A stretch of DNA of 64,000 nt from Prorocentrum cordatum (GCA_963575745.1 CAUYUJ010000714.1:514258-578257), one strand, 5' to 3'. Counted from the stretch's first letter, positions 1 to 10,520 are shown. Notes: generated from the sequence alone by a model not told the origin. Numbers and translations are program-made.

Positions 1-149
1 GAGACAGGCTGGGCACTGACAGCGCAGGCACTACAGCATCGCCCTGCTGCTATCACGCAGGCCACTCCTGCACTGCCAGTTGAACCCGTGACGCGCTCAA
101 TGACGATTCGCGCTGCTGCGCCTATGGGCTTGGGTTGCCGCCCTGGTGG

Positions 150-193
150 CCATCGGTCGGTACCTCATAATCATCATCACCACCACCAGCAAT

Positions 194-225
<32 letters not shown>

Positions 226-1077
226 ACACCACCAGCATCATCGTGATCATAATCGTGATCATGATCATCATCACCATCACCACCACCATCATCATCAAAT
301 CAACATCAGCATCAGCATCATCACCACCATCATCATTACTACCATCATCACAATCAGCATCACCATCATCATTACCATAATTACCATCACCATCATCAAC
401 ACCACCTCCACCATTACCATCACCATCACCGGCAGCAGCAGCACAAGCAGCATCATAACGATTACCATCATCATCACCATCAGCATCAGCGCCAACATCA
501 TCATCAGCATCACCACCATCATCGTCAGCATCACCATCATCATCAACATCAGCACCAACATCACCGTCACCATCATCAACATCATCATCAGCACCAGCAC
601 CACCAACATCATCATCATCATCACCATCACCATCGTTATCACCATCATCATCACCATCATCACTATCATCAGCATCACCACCAACATCACCGTCACCAGC
701 ATCAGCAGCATCAGTAGCATCAGGCTTATCATCATCATCATAATCAGCATCACCATCATCACCACAAGCATCACCATCATCATCACCATCACCAGCAGCA
801 CCAGCATTGCCATCATCATTATCATCATCATTACCATCATCACCACTATCACCATCATCAGCATCAGCCTCAACACCAACATCATCATCGCCACCACCAT
901 CGTCGCCATCATCATGTGCAACATCATCACCATCACCATCACCATCAATATCATCACCACCACCATCACCATCACCATCACCATCACCATCACCATCACA
1001 ATCATCATCACCATCACCATCACCATCATCATCATCATCGTCAGCATCATCACCATCACCATCACCATCATCATCAC

Positions 1078-1111
<34 letters not shown>

Positions 1112-1116
1112 GTGGC

Positions 1117-1195
<79 letters not shown>
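150..1195. repeat. CAT/ATG trinucleotide microsatellite (about 1 kb)
   Basis: Almost pure CAT/CAC/CAG-type trinucleotides with interruptions, becoming a perfect CAT run near 1080-1195. Every long open frame here (poly-D, poly-H, poly-M, poly-S/T/I) is a translation of the repeat and not a gene. The same motif forms the flanks of the retroelements at 28 and 34 kb. Confidence 0.95.
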
Positions 1196-1196
<1 letters not shown>

Positions 1197-1434
1197 GCCA
1201 CCGTACCCGCGCCGTTCTGGTCGCGCCAGAGCAATCCGCCCCCCTCGCACCGGCGATCTCTGGAGCGGAGCGTCGAAGCCGCAGGGGCTCCCCGAAAGGG
1301 GCAAAGGGCCGCAGCCCCTCCTTAACCGTGGCTGGCCGCGGACCCCCAAAGGTCCCTCGCAGGCCTCGGGAGGCCCATCCGCTCCCTAGAATGCCCAGGC
1401 AAAACCCTGGTCCTCGACTTTCGGGCTTCTACTG
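1196..1434. other. GC-rich unique stretch without gene
   Basis: Follows the CAT array. No coding signal beyond frames running out of the repeat, and no repeat partner seen in the window. Confidence 0.5.
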
Positions 1435-1607
1435 CAGTCAGAAACCCTGATAAGGACGCGCGGTAAGGACGCAAGACCCTTGGAAGCCGAAGTTGGGATT
1501 TTTGGGGCGGCGGACGACGAAAACCTCAAGGACGCAAGAGCAAGGAAGAGCAAGGACGCAAGGGTACCCTGAGCAAAGTCGCGCGTCCTTATTGGGGTTC
1601 TTGACTG
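1435..1607. mobile_element. MITE, CAGTCA-ended family, copy 1
   Basis: Imperfect terminal inverted repeats: the left end starts CAGTCAGAAACCC, the right end reads the same with small changes on the other strand, and both continue into ATAAGGACGCGCG. TA follows the right end; the left flank is TG. The interior has AAGGACGCAAG repeats. It resembles the element at 5573-5731 in ends and interior order. No coding capacity. The CAGT ends suggest Tc1/mariner-type mobilisation (inference). Confidence 0.65.
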
Positions 1608-1611
1608 TAAC

Positions 1612-1738
1612 TTGCCACCGCTAGGACCTCCATTCCCCGTGCATGTCTCGGCTTCGCGCGCGTATCTGCTCGCAAAATGGCCCGACATGCTCCTCGATGG
1701 TCCCCGCCGAGAACAATGCACGCGTCCGAGCGATGCCA
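1612..1738. repeat. 127-bp dispersed inverted-repeat element, copy 1
   Basis: Homologous to 11861-11986 and 50711-50838. Ends are inverted around the core CGCTCGGACGT / ACGTCCGAGCG followed by ATGCCA; the interior contains a conserved ATGCTCCTCGATG. This copy has the most degraded left end. Confidence 0.65.
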
Positions 1739-2115
1739 GGCTAACCAAAATCTTGGTCATTCAGGCTCGTCAGAATCCTGCAACATCCTGGAGGATCCTG
1801 CAAGCTCATGCGGGAGCCTGCGCGCTAGCCTGGGCCAATGGCCAATGCAACCCTGGCTCTGCAAAATCCTGCAAGATCCGGCGCTCTGACTGACCCGCGT
1901 TGGCACTGATCTGATTGACCTACGAGGGGGTCTAGCTGAAAAGGGGTGGTGCAATAGATTTGGGGCAATTGCATTGCAAATGTGCTGCGCCAGAGAATTG
2001 TATTGCACTGTAGTGCAACTGAAATTCACTGCACGCGAAGATCCAGCAACACACTTGCGCAACGGAATATACTGCACGCCCCAGACCTATGGCAACCCCA
2101 CAGGTGCATTGCAGC
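1739..2115. other. No gene seen
   Basis: Mixed-composition sequence with short imperfect repeats (GCAACATCCTGGAGGATCC-like, and TGCACTG motifs around 1975-2130). No credible coding region. Confidence 0.45.
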
Positions 2116-2118
2116 ACC

Positions 2119-2454
2119 ACTGCACGCAATAGTGGCCCCAGGTAAGAGTGACCTTTGGAGCGCGGCTGAGGGGGCGGCGGGCAGGTCAAATCCAAGCGCG
2201 CAGGCCCGCGCCTGGGGGAAGCCCTCTGGGCCCGCACCAAAGGCCACTCTGGCGACGGGCCACTCTTGTGTGTATCCTGGCGAAGGGCCACTCTTTCGGG
2301 GTTTAGTGAAAACGACCTGAGGCCCAAACCTGGCGGGCGCGAGCCTGGAAAATAACGGCCGCGGCGCCCTCTCGAGAACCGAAAACGGACAATTCACTAA
2401 TCGACGTGTCACTGTTGGGGGTTCTGTCCACCCCTGACTCTTGTGTGTAGCCGA
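2119..2454. mobile_element. TCGG-CTACAC family MITE, copy 1, interrupted by another MITE
   Basis: Right end TCGGCTACACACAAGAGTG (minus strand, ending at 2454) matches copies at 11182-11366 and 58837-59066. The left end is diverged (TGCACGCAATAGTG) but keeps the internal TAAGAGTGACCTT. The body shares the AAATCCAAGCGCG and GCCCGCACCAAAGG blocks. A different MITE (2296-2437) lies inside its right terminal repeat. Confidence 0.7.
2296..2437. mobile_element. TCGGGGATGG family MITE, copy 1, internally deleted
   Basis: Flanked by 5-bp direct duplication CTCTT (2291-2295 and 2438-2442). It begins TCGGGG and ends CCCCTGA. Compared with the 171-bp copies at 5120-5290 and 49794-49964 it lacks about 30 bp just inside the left end. 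It is inserted inside the right terminal repeat of the MITE at 2119-2454. Confidence 0.85.
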
Positions 2455-2795
2455 AGCTATGGCACCGCCTTCTTTCCGCTGGACCCCCTCCCGGGCCAAC
2501 CGGAGCCGACCTCCGCCTCAAGGCTCCCGGCGGGCCCCCGGGGCCCCTCCCGCGGCGGGCCCTCCCGGGCGTCGACGCCGGCCGTGCGAGGCCCCGGGCC
2601 GCTCGCTGCTCTCGCACTGCGTCCGGCGAGGAGGGGGCGGGGATCAACAACAGCGATGCAGTCATACGCCCGGGGGTGCGTATATGACACCGAACTCCCT
2701 GGCAGGTGGGCCCTTCGAACGCGTCCTCGTTTGAGGCCAGATGGAAGCTCCACGCGAGCAGACGACAAACACTGATTTTGGGCGGAGGGAAGGAA
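2455..2795. other. GC-rich stretch without gene
   Basis: Proline/arginine-rich frames are open on both strands because of GC content. No recognisable domain. Confidence 0.45.
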
Positions 2796-2796
2796 G

Positions 2797-2915
2797 CCTG
2801 ACCTTCCAGGAGGGCTAAAAAATAGCACCATTACCTCGATATCTTAATTCCTGTCGAGGTTTTAGGCAGCCCAGATAGGTCTGGAGGGCTATTTTTTAGC
2901 ACTCTGGAAGGTCAG
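2797..2915. mobile_element. Short foldback MITE with about 30-bp inverted ends
   Basis: The left arm CTGACCTTCCAG plus GCTAAAAAATAGC is repeated inverted at the right end, leaving a loop of about 55 bp that is AT-rich for this window. GGAAG occurs on both sides and could be a 5-bp target duplication, but the flank is GGAAG-rich so this is weak. Confidence 0.7.
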
Positions 2916-3204
2916 GGAAGGAGGGGGGGGAGGGGAGGGAGGCAACAAAGGAAGGAGGGGTGGAGAGCCCCAGGGATCCGACGCTCCGAACAAAATATGG
3001 GAGCCGCGGGCTTCTGGCCGCTTCTCGGCCTCCGCGGGGGCCCTCGCCGGGCCTCGGGGCAGTCAGCAGAGACGGCTCAGGACGAGAAGCTGGCCCTGGG
3101 GAAGTGGTCCGGGCCTCTGGGGCCCATGCCTCGAAAAAGTTGTAGCAGCTATAAAGACGTCTGGGGGAGGAGGGGGATCGAAGATCTGGGGCCTCACAGC
3201 GGTA

Positions 3205-3380
3205 CAGAAGGGGCGTTGACCTCAGGAGCCCTAAATAAGGAACGAGGCCCCTTTTCTCCAGAAATTGAACTTCGATTTCCCTTCGAAAGCCTAAGGAACA
3301 CCCAAGGCAAGCTGTGAAACGCTCAAGGAACACGGAGCCCCTCCCCAACGGAAAGGGTTCCTTCTTCAGGACCCCTACTG
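3205..3380. mobile_element. 176-bp TA-flanked MITE, copy 1
   Basis: Starts CAGAAGGGG and ends CCCCTACTG, flanked by TA on both sides. Exactly the same length as copies at 27188-27363 and 60509-60684, sharing CCCTAAATAAGGAACGAGG and GAGCCCCTCCCCAAC blocks. TA duplication plus CAGT-type ends is the Tc1/mariner pattern. Non-coding. Confidence 0.85.
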
Positions 3381-3664
3381 TACGGTGACAGACCGTGCGG
3401 CGACATCACAACATCCAGAGACCTCACCGCACGGTCCGTCAAAGACCCCGACTCCCCCTTCCCCAGTCCCCCCCTCTTGCCGGACCCGACCCCCGCCGGG
3501 AAGGCAGAGGGGTCGGTCCATCCGAGGAGGTTCAGACGGCCTCCCGCCTTCCGAAAAGCCAGAGAGCTTCTCAGAAGGCCAGCTGGCTCCTGAGAAGCCC
3601 CGCCACCTCCCGAGAAGCGCGAACTGCCCGCCCTCACTCCGCCCTCCTCGCCGCGTCGCCGACT

Positions 3665-4040
3665 TCCACCTCCCCCTCCTCCTCCTCCCCCCTCCTCCTC
3701 CTCCTCCTCCTCCTCCTCCTCCTCCTCCTCCTCCTCCCTCCTCCTCCTCCTCCTCCTCCTCCTCCTCCTCCCCCTCCCCCTCCCCCTCCCCTTTCGAGGG
3801 CTCACGGAGTGTGCAAGCCTATAGCCAGGTGCAGGAAGACGGCCGCCCCGTCCGCGAGGCCAGCCTCGTGGCACGAACGCTCGCGCATTGCAGAATGCCG
3901 AAGCCCACGGGAATTCATTTCCACGTGCGCCTTTTTGCTCGCTCTTCCTCCTCCTCCTCCTCCTCCTCCTCCTCCTCCTCATTCTCCGCCTCCTCCTCCT
4001 CCGCCTCCTCCTCCTCCTCCTCCTCCTCCTCCTCCTCCCC
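3665..4040. repeat. Two CCT microsatellites
   Basis: Long CCT runs at about 3665-3790 and 3945-4040 separated by 150 bp of non-repeat sequence. Poly-S/P/L frames here are artefacts. Confidence 0.95.
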
Positions 4041-4280
4041 GCGGGTCAGGACAAGCCTCAAATTGCCCAGAGACGGTCCCCCAAATAGTCCCGGCTGGCC
4101 TCAACGAGCTCCCTGGGTAGTCCCAGCTCTGGGGCGGTCTGAACCAGGCGCCGCATCCGGCAGCGCTCCTGGCGCGCTCCGCGCCCCGGGGCTGTGGTGT
4201 CGACACCGCAATCGACTACTCCGGGACCTGTTGGGGCTCGGAACTGCCTGGGGTGGCTGTCTGTGCGCGGCCCGAAGCAT

Positions 4281-4358
4281 TACCACTCGGCGGCGGCGGC
4301 GACGGCGACGACGACGACGAAGACGAAGACGACGAAGACGACGACGACAACGACGACA

Positions 4359-4394
<36 letters not shown>

Positions 4395-4440
4395 GGGACG
4401 ACGACGACGGCGGCGGCGGCGGCGTCGACGACGACCCCGC
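4281..4440. repeat. GAC/CGG trinucleotide microsatellite
   Basis: Runs of GAC and CGG repeats with GAA interruptions, followed by a GC-rich tail to about 4650 with no domain. Confidence 0.9.
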
Positions 4441-4657
4441 GGGTCCCTCAGCAGCTCCGCGACTGCGTGCCCTGTGGGCACCGCGCGCCCGGGCCGCCCC
4501 CGCCCCCGGGCTCGCCCGCGCGCGGCCGCCGCTGGGGGCGCCCGCGCGCGCTGCGCGCCGGCCAATGCGGCCGCGCCCGCGGCCGCGAGGGCGGCTGCGC
4601 CGGAGCCTCCGCCGGCGCCTGCGCGGATTGGGCGTCGCTTCATTGGGGGGGCGATGA

Positions 4658-4842
4658 TCGGGTCGGGCGAAAGGGGGGGATAGTAAACAGTTTCAGCTCG
4701 CGTAGCTGATTTTCCCGGCGCCTCCCGGCGCCGGAGGCGCCCATGTATTGAGGAATGGGCCCCTCGGCGGGGCCGAAACCAGCTGCATGCAGCAAATTTC
4801 GTAACCCCCCCTTTCCCAATCCCCCCCTTTCGCCTGGCCCGA
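4658..4842. mobile_element. TCGGG-GGCGAAAGG family MITE with 5-bp duplication
   Basis: Left end TCGGGTCGGGCGAAAGGGGG, right end inverted TCGGGCCAGGCGAAAGGGGG, flanked by GATGA at 4653-4657 and 4843-4847. The right half (GGCGCCGGAGGCG onward) recurs at about 50158-50277. Confidence 0.85.
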
Positions 4843-4847
4843 GATGA

Positions 4848-5114
4848 ATGGAAGGGGGAGAGATGTGCACTTCAAGAAAAAGAAAACACATAGAAGACCA
4901 CGAAGATCTCCTCCCCCTTCATCAGCAAGCCGACGAAAGGCGACATGTGCACTTCTCAGGCTCCAAAGGCCCAGAAGTTCCCTTTCGGGCCCCATAGGGC
5001 CCCTTTCGGGGCCCGAAGGGGTTCCATGCGGGGCCCTGAAAGGGCCCCTGCAAGGGCCCTCTTCTGCAGCCCCCGCTGACCTCCCATTTATCGCCCCCAT
5101 CATTACTCGGCGCC
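4848..5114. other. Unique stretch without gene
   Basis: Contains GGGCCC-rich palindromic motifs around 4985-5065. No coding support. Confidence 0.45.
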
Positions 5115-5119
5115 CAAGT

Positions 5120-5290
5120 TCGGGGATGGACAGACCTCCCTTTAGTAAAACGTGGTTTAGTGAAAACGACCTCGGGCCCAAACCTGGCGGGCGCAAGCCT
5201 GAAAAATAACGGCCGCGGCGCCCTCTCGAGAACCGAAAAAGGACAATTCACTAATCGACGCGTCAGGGTAGGAGGTCTGTCCATCCCCGA
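5120..5290. mobile_element. TCGGGGATGG family MITE, copy 2 (171 bp, complete)
   Basis: Perfect 20-bp terminal inverted repeat TCGGGGATGGACAGACCTCC. The flanking direct duplication is CAAGT (5115-5119 and 5291-5295). The same length as the copy at 49794-49964 and highly similar throughout. No open frame. Confidence 0.92.
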
Positions 5291-5295
5291 CAAGT

Positions 5296-5570
5296 GTCAT
5301 CTGGGCGCTGCAACTGTGTATCGCCCCTAAATTGCATGGAACATATTTTTCTGATAGAAAGGACATGGGAGCGGACGACGATAATATACACAACTCGCCG
5401 CGCCAACCGTGCCGGTAGCTACCACGTCAAGGCCGTCCTGCGAACGTGGCCAGATTCTGGCCTAAACGTGGCCAAACCTCCGGCCTGAGGACAGGAACAT
5501 ATTGCGGCTGGCACCATGCGGGTCTCTTTGCCTCCTGGCCTCTGGGCCTCATGGTGATCTTACTGCCTGG
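5296..5570. other. No gene seen
   Basis: Mixed composition. No repeat partner or coding domain found. Confidence 0.4.
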
Positions 5571-5572
5571 TA

Positions 5573-5731
5573 CAGTCAACCCGTTTAATCAGAACGTGAG
5601 ATAAGGTGGCAAGAACCTTGAAAGGCCATGCCGACATTTTCCGAGCGGGGCGCGGCCAGCGAAACCGGCCAAGGACAAGGATGCAAAGGTAACCTTGGAA
5701 AATTGCTCATCCTTACCATGCGGGCTGACTG
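5573..5731. mobile_element. MITE, CAGTCA-ended family, copy 2
   Basis: Flanked by TA on both sides. It starts CAGTCAACCCG and ends CGGGCTGACTG. The interior is like the copy at 1435-1607 (GATAAGG, CCTTG, CCGA, AAGGA-GCAA, GGTA order). Confidence 0.7.
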
Positions 5732-5733
5732 TA

Positions 5734-7420
5734 GAACTTCTGTCGTGCTGCGGACTTTGCGGGCGTTGGCCGGACCTCGACCTGGGGATGCCATGCCGTC
5801 TCATCTCTTCCCTCGCCTGCGGTGGCTGGCTGGTTGTTGACGTGCGCGTCAGTCTGTCCTCGCTCCTCGACCTCGCCGCCCCAAAGCTCGGCAAGCCGGC
5901 GCCGCCTCGACGCCGCTGGCGCGGCGCGCGCGCTGGGCGGGCTGCCGGACTGGCGGCGCCTGGCGCGCGCCAGCGGGCGCACGCCAGAGGCGCGGCCACT
6001 GCCGGAGCGCTCCTCCGCAGGGGCGGGCGGATCGCTGCGGCCGGAGAGGCACCACCACGGGAGGTGTCTGACAAGTGGACGTGCGGAGGGCAGAGGCAGG
6101 GGCGAGGGCGAGGAGGATTGGACGCGGGGCACAGTCTCTTCAAAACGAGAACCCAACACCACAGGATGTGTGGGGAAAAGCGATGGATCCATGCTCCCGG
6201 ATTTCCAAGAGGACTGAGGCGGCACCACCGCGGGCGGCTCGTTGCGCATAAATCACGGCAGGGCATGTTGGACAATCTTCGCCCTCGGGGGGCCCTCGCT
6301 GGGCCCAAGGGCCGTCCAACAAAACGACTCGGGATGAAACACCAGCCCCGGGAAAGGGGCCTCGACCTCTGGGTGACGAAATCACGACGTCGGAAATCTG
6401 AGGAGTGGGTACAATCATCGTACTACCAGAAGGAGCGCTGAACAATGACCTGGGGGGGGGGCTTTTCTTGCCACGGCGAACCTCGGCGACGAACACGCCC
6501 CCGGACTAGGTTTAGGGAACTGCCCGGAAACCGGTGCCCCTCCTGAGCCCAAGGTGGTCCTCACCTCAGCGTCTTGACAGTACCCATCGGTCGAAGGAAA
6601 TAGACAGAACCATGAAGTAGGAAGGCGTTGGAGTATATTGGATTTCGGCCCGCATCCAGTAGAGGAGGAAAAAAGGAAAACCACTCGACTCTTGAAGTAG
6701 GAACGCGGCTAAAGTAGATTGGGCACTGGAGATCCCCAAAACGGCGCGGTGACAGACCGTGCGATGACAGCGGGATCCCCATAAAGAACTCACTGTCTGT
6801 CGCCGCACCTGTCTTGGGACCTCGGAGGCCCCCGTCGCCCAAGACACCCTCGAATGACGACTTTGGTCCCCAACCCGTGCGGTCACCCCGAATGCCCACT
6901 GACTCACCACACGGCGTGGTCACCGCACCGTTTGGATCCCCCCTCGAGGCAGATACAAACGACTTGCTGTGAGAATTTCAACGCGGTGTGCCCGAGCTCC
7001 CAAATATGTATTGCGCATGGTGCTCACAAATGCTGATGCCAAGCTCTGAGGACACTGTTCGTGACCTCACTTGGAGGGCCATGGCTTCACTTCTGTTGGT
7101 CTCCGCCGCTCTTCCGCGGGCTTCCGCTGGCAGAGCCCCCACTGCTTTACTGCCGCTAGCTTCCGTGGACCTTCTGCCGGATTCCTCCGACGATCAGAAA
7201 CTAGTTCTTTGCTCCTTCGGCACATGGGGGTCCTTCCAGACCGGTCCATGAACATACTCTGCAATACTCTGAATGCTTTGAACGCTGCTCGACCTAGATG
7301 ATTAACGGGATGGGGGACACGCTGTACTAAGATAACATCTGTGATAAGTGAACTGGTGGAAAAAGAGAACATGAGGAGAGAGCGTGATCCATCGCCGATT
7401 CACTGTGGAAAATTCCCCTC
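5734..7420. other. About 1.7 kb without recognisable gene
   Basis: Open frames on both strands from 5.6 to 6.5 kb are R/P/A-rich and lack any family resemblance. Around 6750-6935 several copies of GGTGACAGACCGTGCG-like words occur in both orientations, as also at 3383-3440, hinting at one more degraded inverted-repeat element. Confidence 0.4.
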
Positions 7421-7516
7421 CTCTTCCTCTGGAACCCGGGGGTCCCCCCCCTTCGAAAATCCCCCCCCTCTCTGCTAGACCCCCGCCTTCCCCCCGGACC
7501 CCCCCCCCCCCCCCGG

Positions 7517-7612
7517 AAAACCTGGGGGGTCACTACCGTAGTTCGGACCCCCCTCCAGACTACCGGTTCGAACGATCCCCCCCCTCACCGCCAGCAAACG
7601 ACTCCCGGGTCC
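7517..7612. repeat. Left inverted arm flanking the minisatellite
   Basis: Words GAAAACC, GGTCACTACC and CCGCCAGCAAACGA appear here in order and reappear inverted in the right arm at 8698-8780. Confidence 0.65.
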
Positions 7613-8695
7613 CCACCACCGTCCGCACAACATCCCCCACTGCTGTCCCCAGCACAATTGTCCCCAGCACCACTGTCCCCAGTGTTCCCACCACCGTCCC
7701 CACTGTCCCCATCAGTGCCCCCACCACTGTCGCACTGCGCCCACTGTCCTCGCCACTGTTCCCACCACGGTCCCACTCTCCCCATTTTCCCCACGGTCCC
7801 CACCACTGTCCCACTGTTCCCACTGTCCCTACTTTCCCACTGTCCCCGCCGCTGTCCCACTGTTCCCACCACTGTCCCCATCACTGTCCCCACTATGCCT
7901 CTGCCCCATTGTCTCACCACCGTCCTCGTCACCGCCCTCACTATTGTCCCCACCACCACTGTCCCCACCACTGTCCCACTGTGCTGTCCCACTGTCCCCA
8001 CTGTCCCCACCACTGTCCCACTGTCCCCACTGTCCCCACCACTCTCCCAACTGTACTACCGTCCCACCACCGTCCTCACCACCGCCTTCACCACTGCCCC
8101 CACCACTACCGTCCCCACCACTGTCCCACTGTCCCCACCACTGTCCCGCTGTCCCCTCACCATTGTCCCCACCACATTCCCACTGTCCCACTGTCCCCAC
8201 TGTTCCCACCATTGTTCCCGCTGTCACCACCAGAGCCCCCGCCAGTGTCTCACTGTCCCCACTATCCCCACCATTGTCCGCCCACGGTCCCACTCTCCCC
8301 ACTTTCCCCACGGTCCCCACCACTGTCCCACTGTCCCCACTGTTCCCACCACTGTCTCACTGCCCCCACTGTCCCCGCCGCTGTCCCACTGTGCTGTTCC
8401 ACTGTCCCCACTGTCCCCACCACTGTCCCACTGTCCCCACTGTCCCCGCCACTCTCCCAACTGTACTACCGTCCCACCGCCGTCCTCACCACCGCCTTCA
8501 CCACTGTCCCCACCACTACCGTCCCCACCACTGCCCCACTGTCCCCACCCCTGTTCCGCTGTCCCCTCACCACTGTCCCCACCACCACCGTCCCCACCAC
8601 TGTCCGCACCACTGTCCCACAGTCCCCACACCACTGTCCCCACCACCACCGTCCCCACCACTGTCCCAGTATCCCCACCTCTGTCCATCTGTCCC
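7610..8695. repeat. CCCCACTGT-type minisatellite with internal duplications
   Basis: Degenerate tandem array of CCCCACTGT and CCCCACCACTGT words. A block of over 100 bp at about 7980-8090 is repeated at about 8390-8500. Proline/histidine frames are artefacts of the 3n-like periodicity. Confidence 0.93.
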
Positions 8696-8697
8696 GA

Positions 8698-8905
8698 GGA
8701 GCGGGAATCGTTTGCCGGCGGCGGGGGGGGGAGTTCGAACTGGTAGTGACCCTCCCCGGTTTTCGGGGGGGGGGTTCGAACCGGTTGGGGCCCCTCCCCC
8801 TTTTCACGGTGGACTGGGGGGGGGGCGTTCGAACGGGTAGTGACCCCCCTCGGTTTTCGAGAGGGGGGGGGACGGGTTGGGACACCCCAGCGCCCCCCCC
8901 CGGTT
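8698..8905. repeat. Right inverted arm plus partial repeats
   Basis: Inverted partner of 7517-7612. The GGTAGTGACC ... GGTTTTCG ... GGTTCGAAC unit is then repeated about two more times to 8905, separated by G runs. Confidence 0.65.
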
Positions 8906-9082
8906 TTCCGCCAGCAGCGGTGGAACACGCTCTTTCCATGATTCCTGTAGGAAACTGACGCGCTCGGCAACGCACGTCTGAACACTCGATTCGCCTGCGC
9001 CATCCAGAGTATCATCCCCATTGCCGTCCTCATCTCATTCACCCTCCATCTCATCATATCATCGCTACGTATGGTGTCATCT

Positions 9083-9259
9083 ACTCTGGATGGGACAATA
9101 ATCGCCCCCCTTGAATCCGCTGGGGTGAAGCACTTGCTGTCGGAACGGGTGGAGGGAGGGTCCGAGGAAGATGAGGAGTGGGAGGATGGAGGGTGGCGGG
9201 ATTGGGCAAGCTCAGTCGGAAGGTTAAAGGCCCCCCCCGATAAATATCCCACCCAGAGT
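9083..9259. mobile_element. ACTCTGGATGGGA-ended MITE, copy A
   Basis: Begins ACTCTGGATGGGA and ends TCCCACCCAGAGT (imperfect terminal inverted repeat). Its body is the reverse complement of most of 9460-9659. Confidence 0.7.
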
Positions 9260-9459
9260 AGCCATCTACGAGCATGAGACCAAGCGGCTCAGTGGCATCG
9301 ATGATGACAAAGACCCATGCGGCCCAGGACATCACCACCGAAGCACGCCCGTCGGGGCCATGCCGCCCAGGCCACGCACGGGGACCATGCCGAGAACACT
9401 CCCAAAAACAGAACGCACACTCGCACGCGCAGGCGATGCGCGGCGACAGAAGAATTAGT

Positions 9460-9659
9460 ACTCTAGGTGGGACATTCATCGAGGGGTGGGCGACTAACCT
9501 TCCGACGGAGCTTGCCCAATCCCGCCACCCTCCATCCTCCCCCCCCTCATCTTCCTCGGACCCTCCCTCCACCCGTTCCGGCGGCACGTGCCCAACCCAA
9601 CGGATCCAAGGGGGGGGGGCGATTTGTTTTTTGATTGTTTGTTTTGCCCCATCCAGAGT
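9460..9659. mobile_element. ACTCTGGATGGGA-ended MITE, copy B, inverted relative to copy A
   Basis: Shares, inverted, the blocks CCTCCATCCTCC, CTTCCTCGGACCCTCCCTCC, GGATCCAAGG and GCGATT with 9083-9259. It carries ACTCTAGGTGGGA and CCCATCCAGAGT ends. Confidence 0.7.
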
Positions 9660-10320
9660 GCCGATGGCAACCGCAATGGCAAGAGCGCCGCGGTGCCGTC
9701 GGGCAAATTCCGGCGTCATTGACCGACGACCCGCAAGGAAAAGTCTGCACTCTGCGCTGCAGCTCGCAAGCAGGCTTCGCGACGCCGCACGGCTCCCCCC
9801 TGCAAGGCATCGACGGGGCGTCGCGCAACCGCTGCTGCAGCAGCGCCACGCCCACCGAGGATGGCGTCAACAACCAGAGCGACAGCACGTCCGACTTTCC
9901 CGCGTCGCAGGCGGGTCCCCTGGACGGCTGGCGCAAAGAGAACATGTGGCACCAGCATCAAGACCTTGATCGGGCAGCTCCAGAGGCAGATGGCCCTCTG
10001 CAAGCTGCCTCCGCCTCATCCCTCATCACCATGTCGCCCTCCTCCCTCGCCATGGGCCCAGGCTTCAACGAGATCTCCAAGGGCGAGTTGGCGCAAGCAG
10101 TGTCGGGCAAGGACTGGACTCGCGTGACGACAAAAAGCACTGGACAACAACCGTCCACGGCGACAACAAAACCGAAACCCGACGGAAGCGACAACGAAGC
10201 TGAAGCTGACCGAAACCGACAGGTCGCAAAGCCCAATTGGACTGTCGCAGGGACGCGGCAACGACTCGACAACCGACCGAACCGACCGAACGCGACCGAC
10301 TGCGACGCAACCGAACCGAC
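9660..10320. other. Unassigned stretch with long open frame of unknown status
   Basis: An open frame on the plus strand runs from 9635 to 10684 (about 350 codons, alternative start). Its first half has a non-repetitive, protein-like composition; the second half becomes a T/N/R-rich translation of CCGAACCGACCG-type repeats. No domain is recognisable and the frame starts inside a MITE, so I do not call it a gene. Confidence 0.3.
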
Positions 10321-10520
10321 CGCGAACACCCCTGCGAACACCACTAACCACAATCGAACACGCCGTTGGACGCGCCGTTCAGCTACAATCATTCGACCGT
10401 TGGACGCGCCGCGCGCCTCGAACACCACTGACCACAATCGAACACCCCTGCGAACACCACTGACCACAATCGAACACGCCGTGATCGAGCCACTGGACGC
10501 GCCGTGCAGCCACAATCGCG
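10320..10520. repeat. Short degenerate tandem repeat (AACACCACTGACCACAATCG)
   Basis: Three to four diverged units containing GAACACCACT-ACCACAATCGAACAC and TTGGACGCGCCG words. Non-coding. Confidence 0.6.

Noticed and set aside
122-1450. Open frames of up to 434 codons rich in D, H, M or I/T
   Set aside because: They are translations of the CAT/ATG microsatellite in all frames.
3323-4709. Overlapping frames of S, P, R and L runs
   Set aside because: Caused by CCT and GAC repeats; no domain on either strand.
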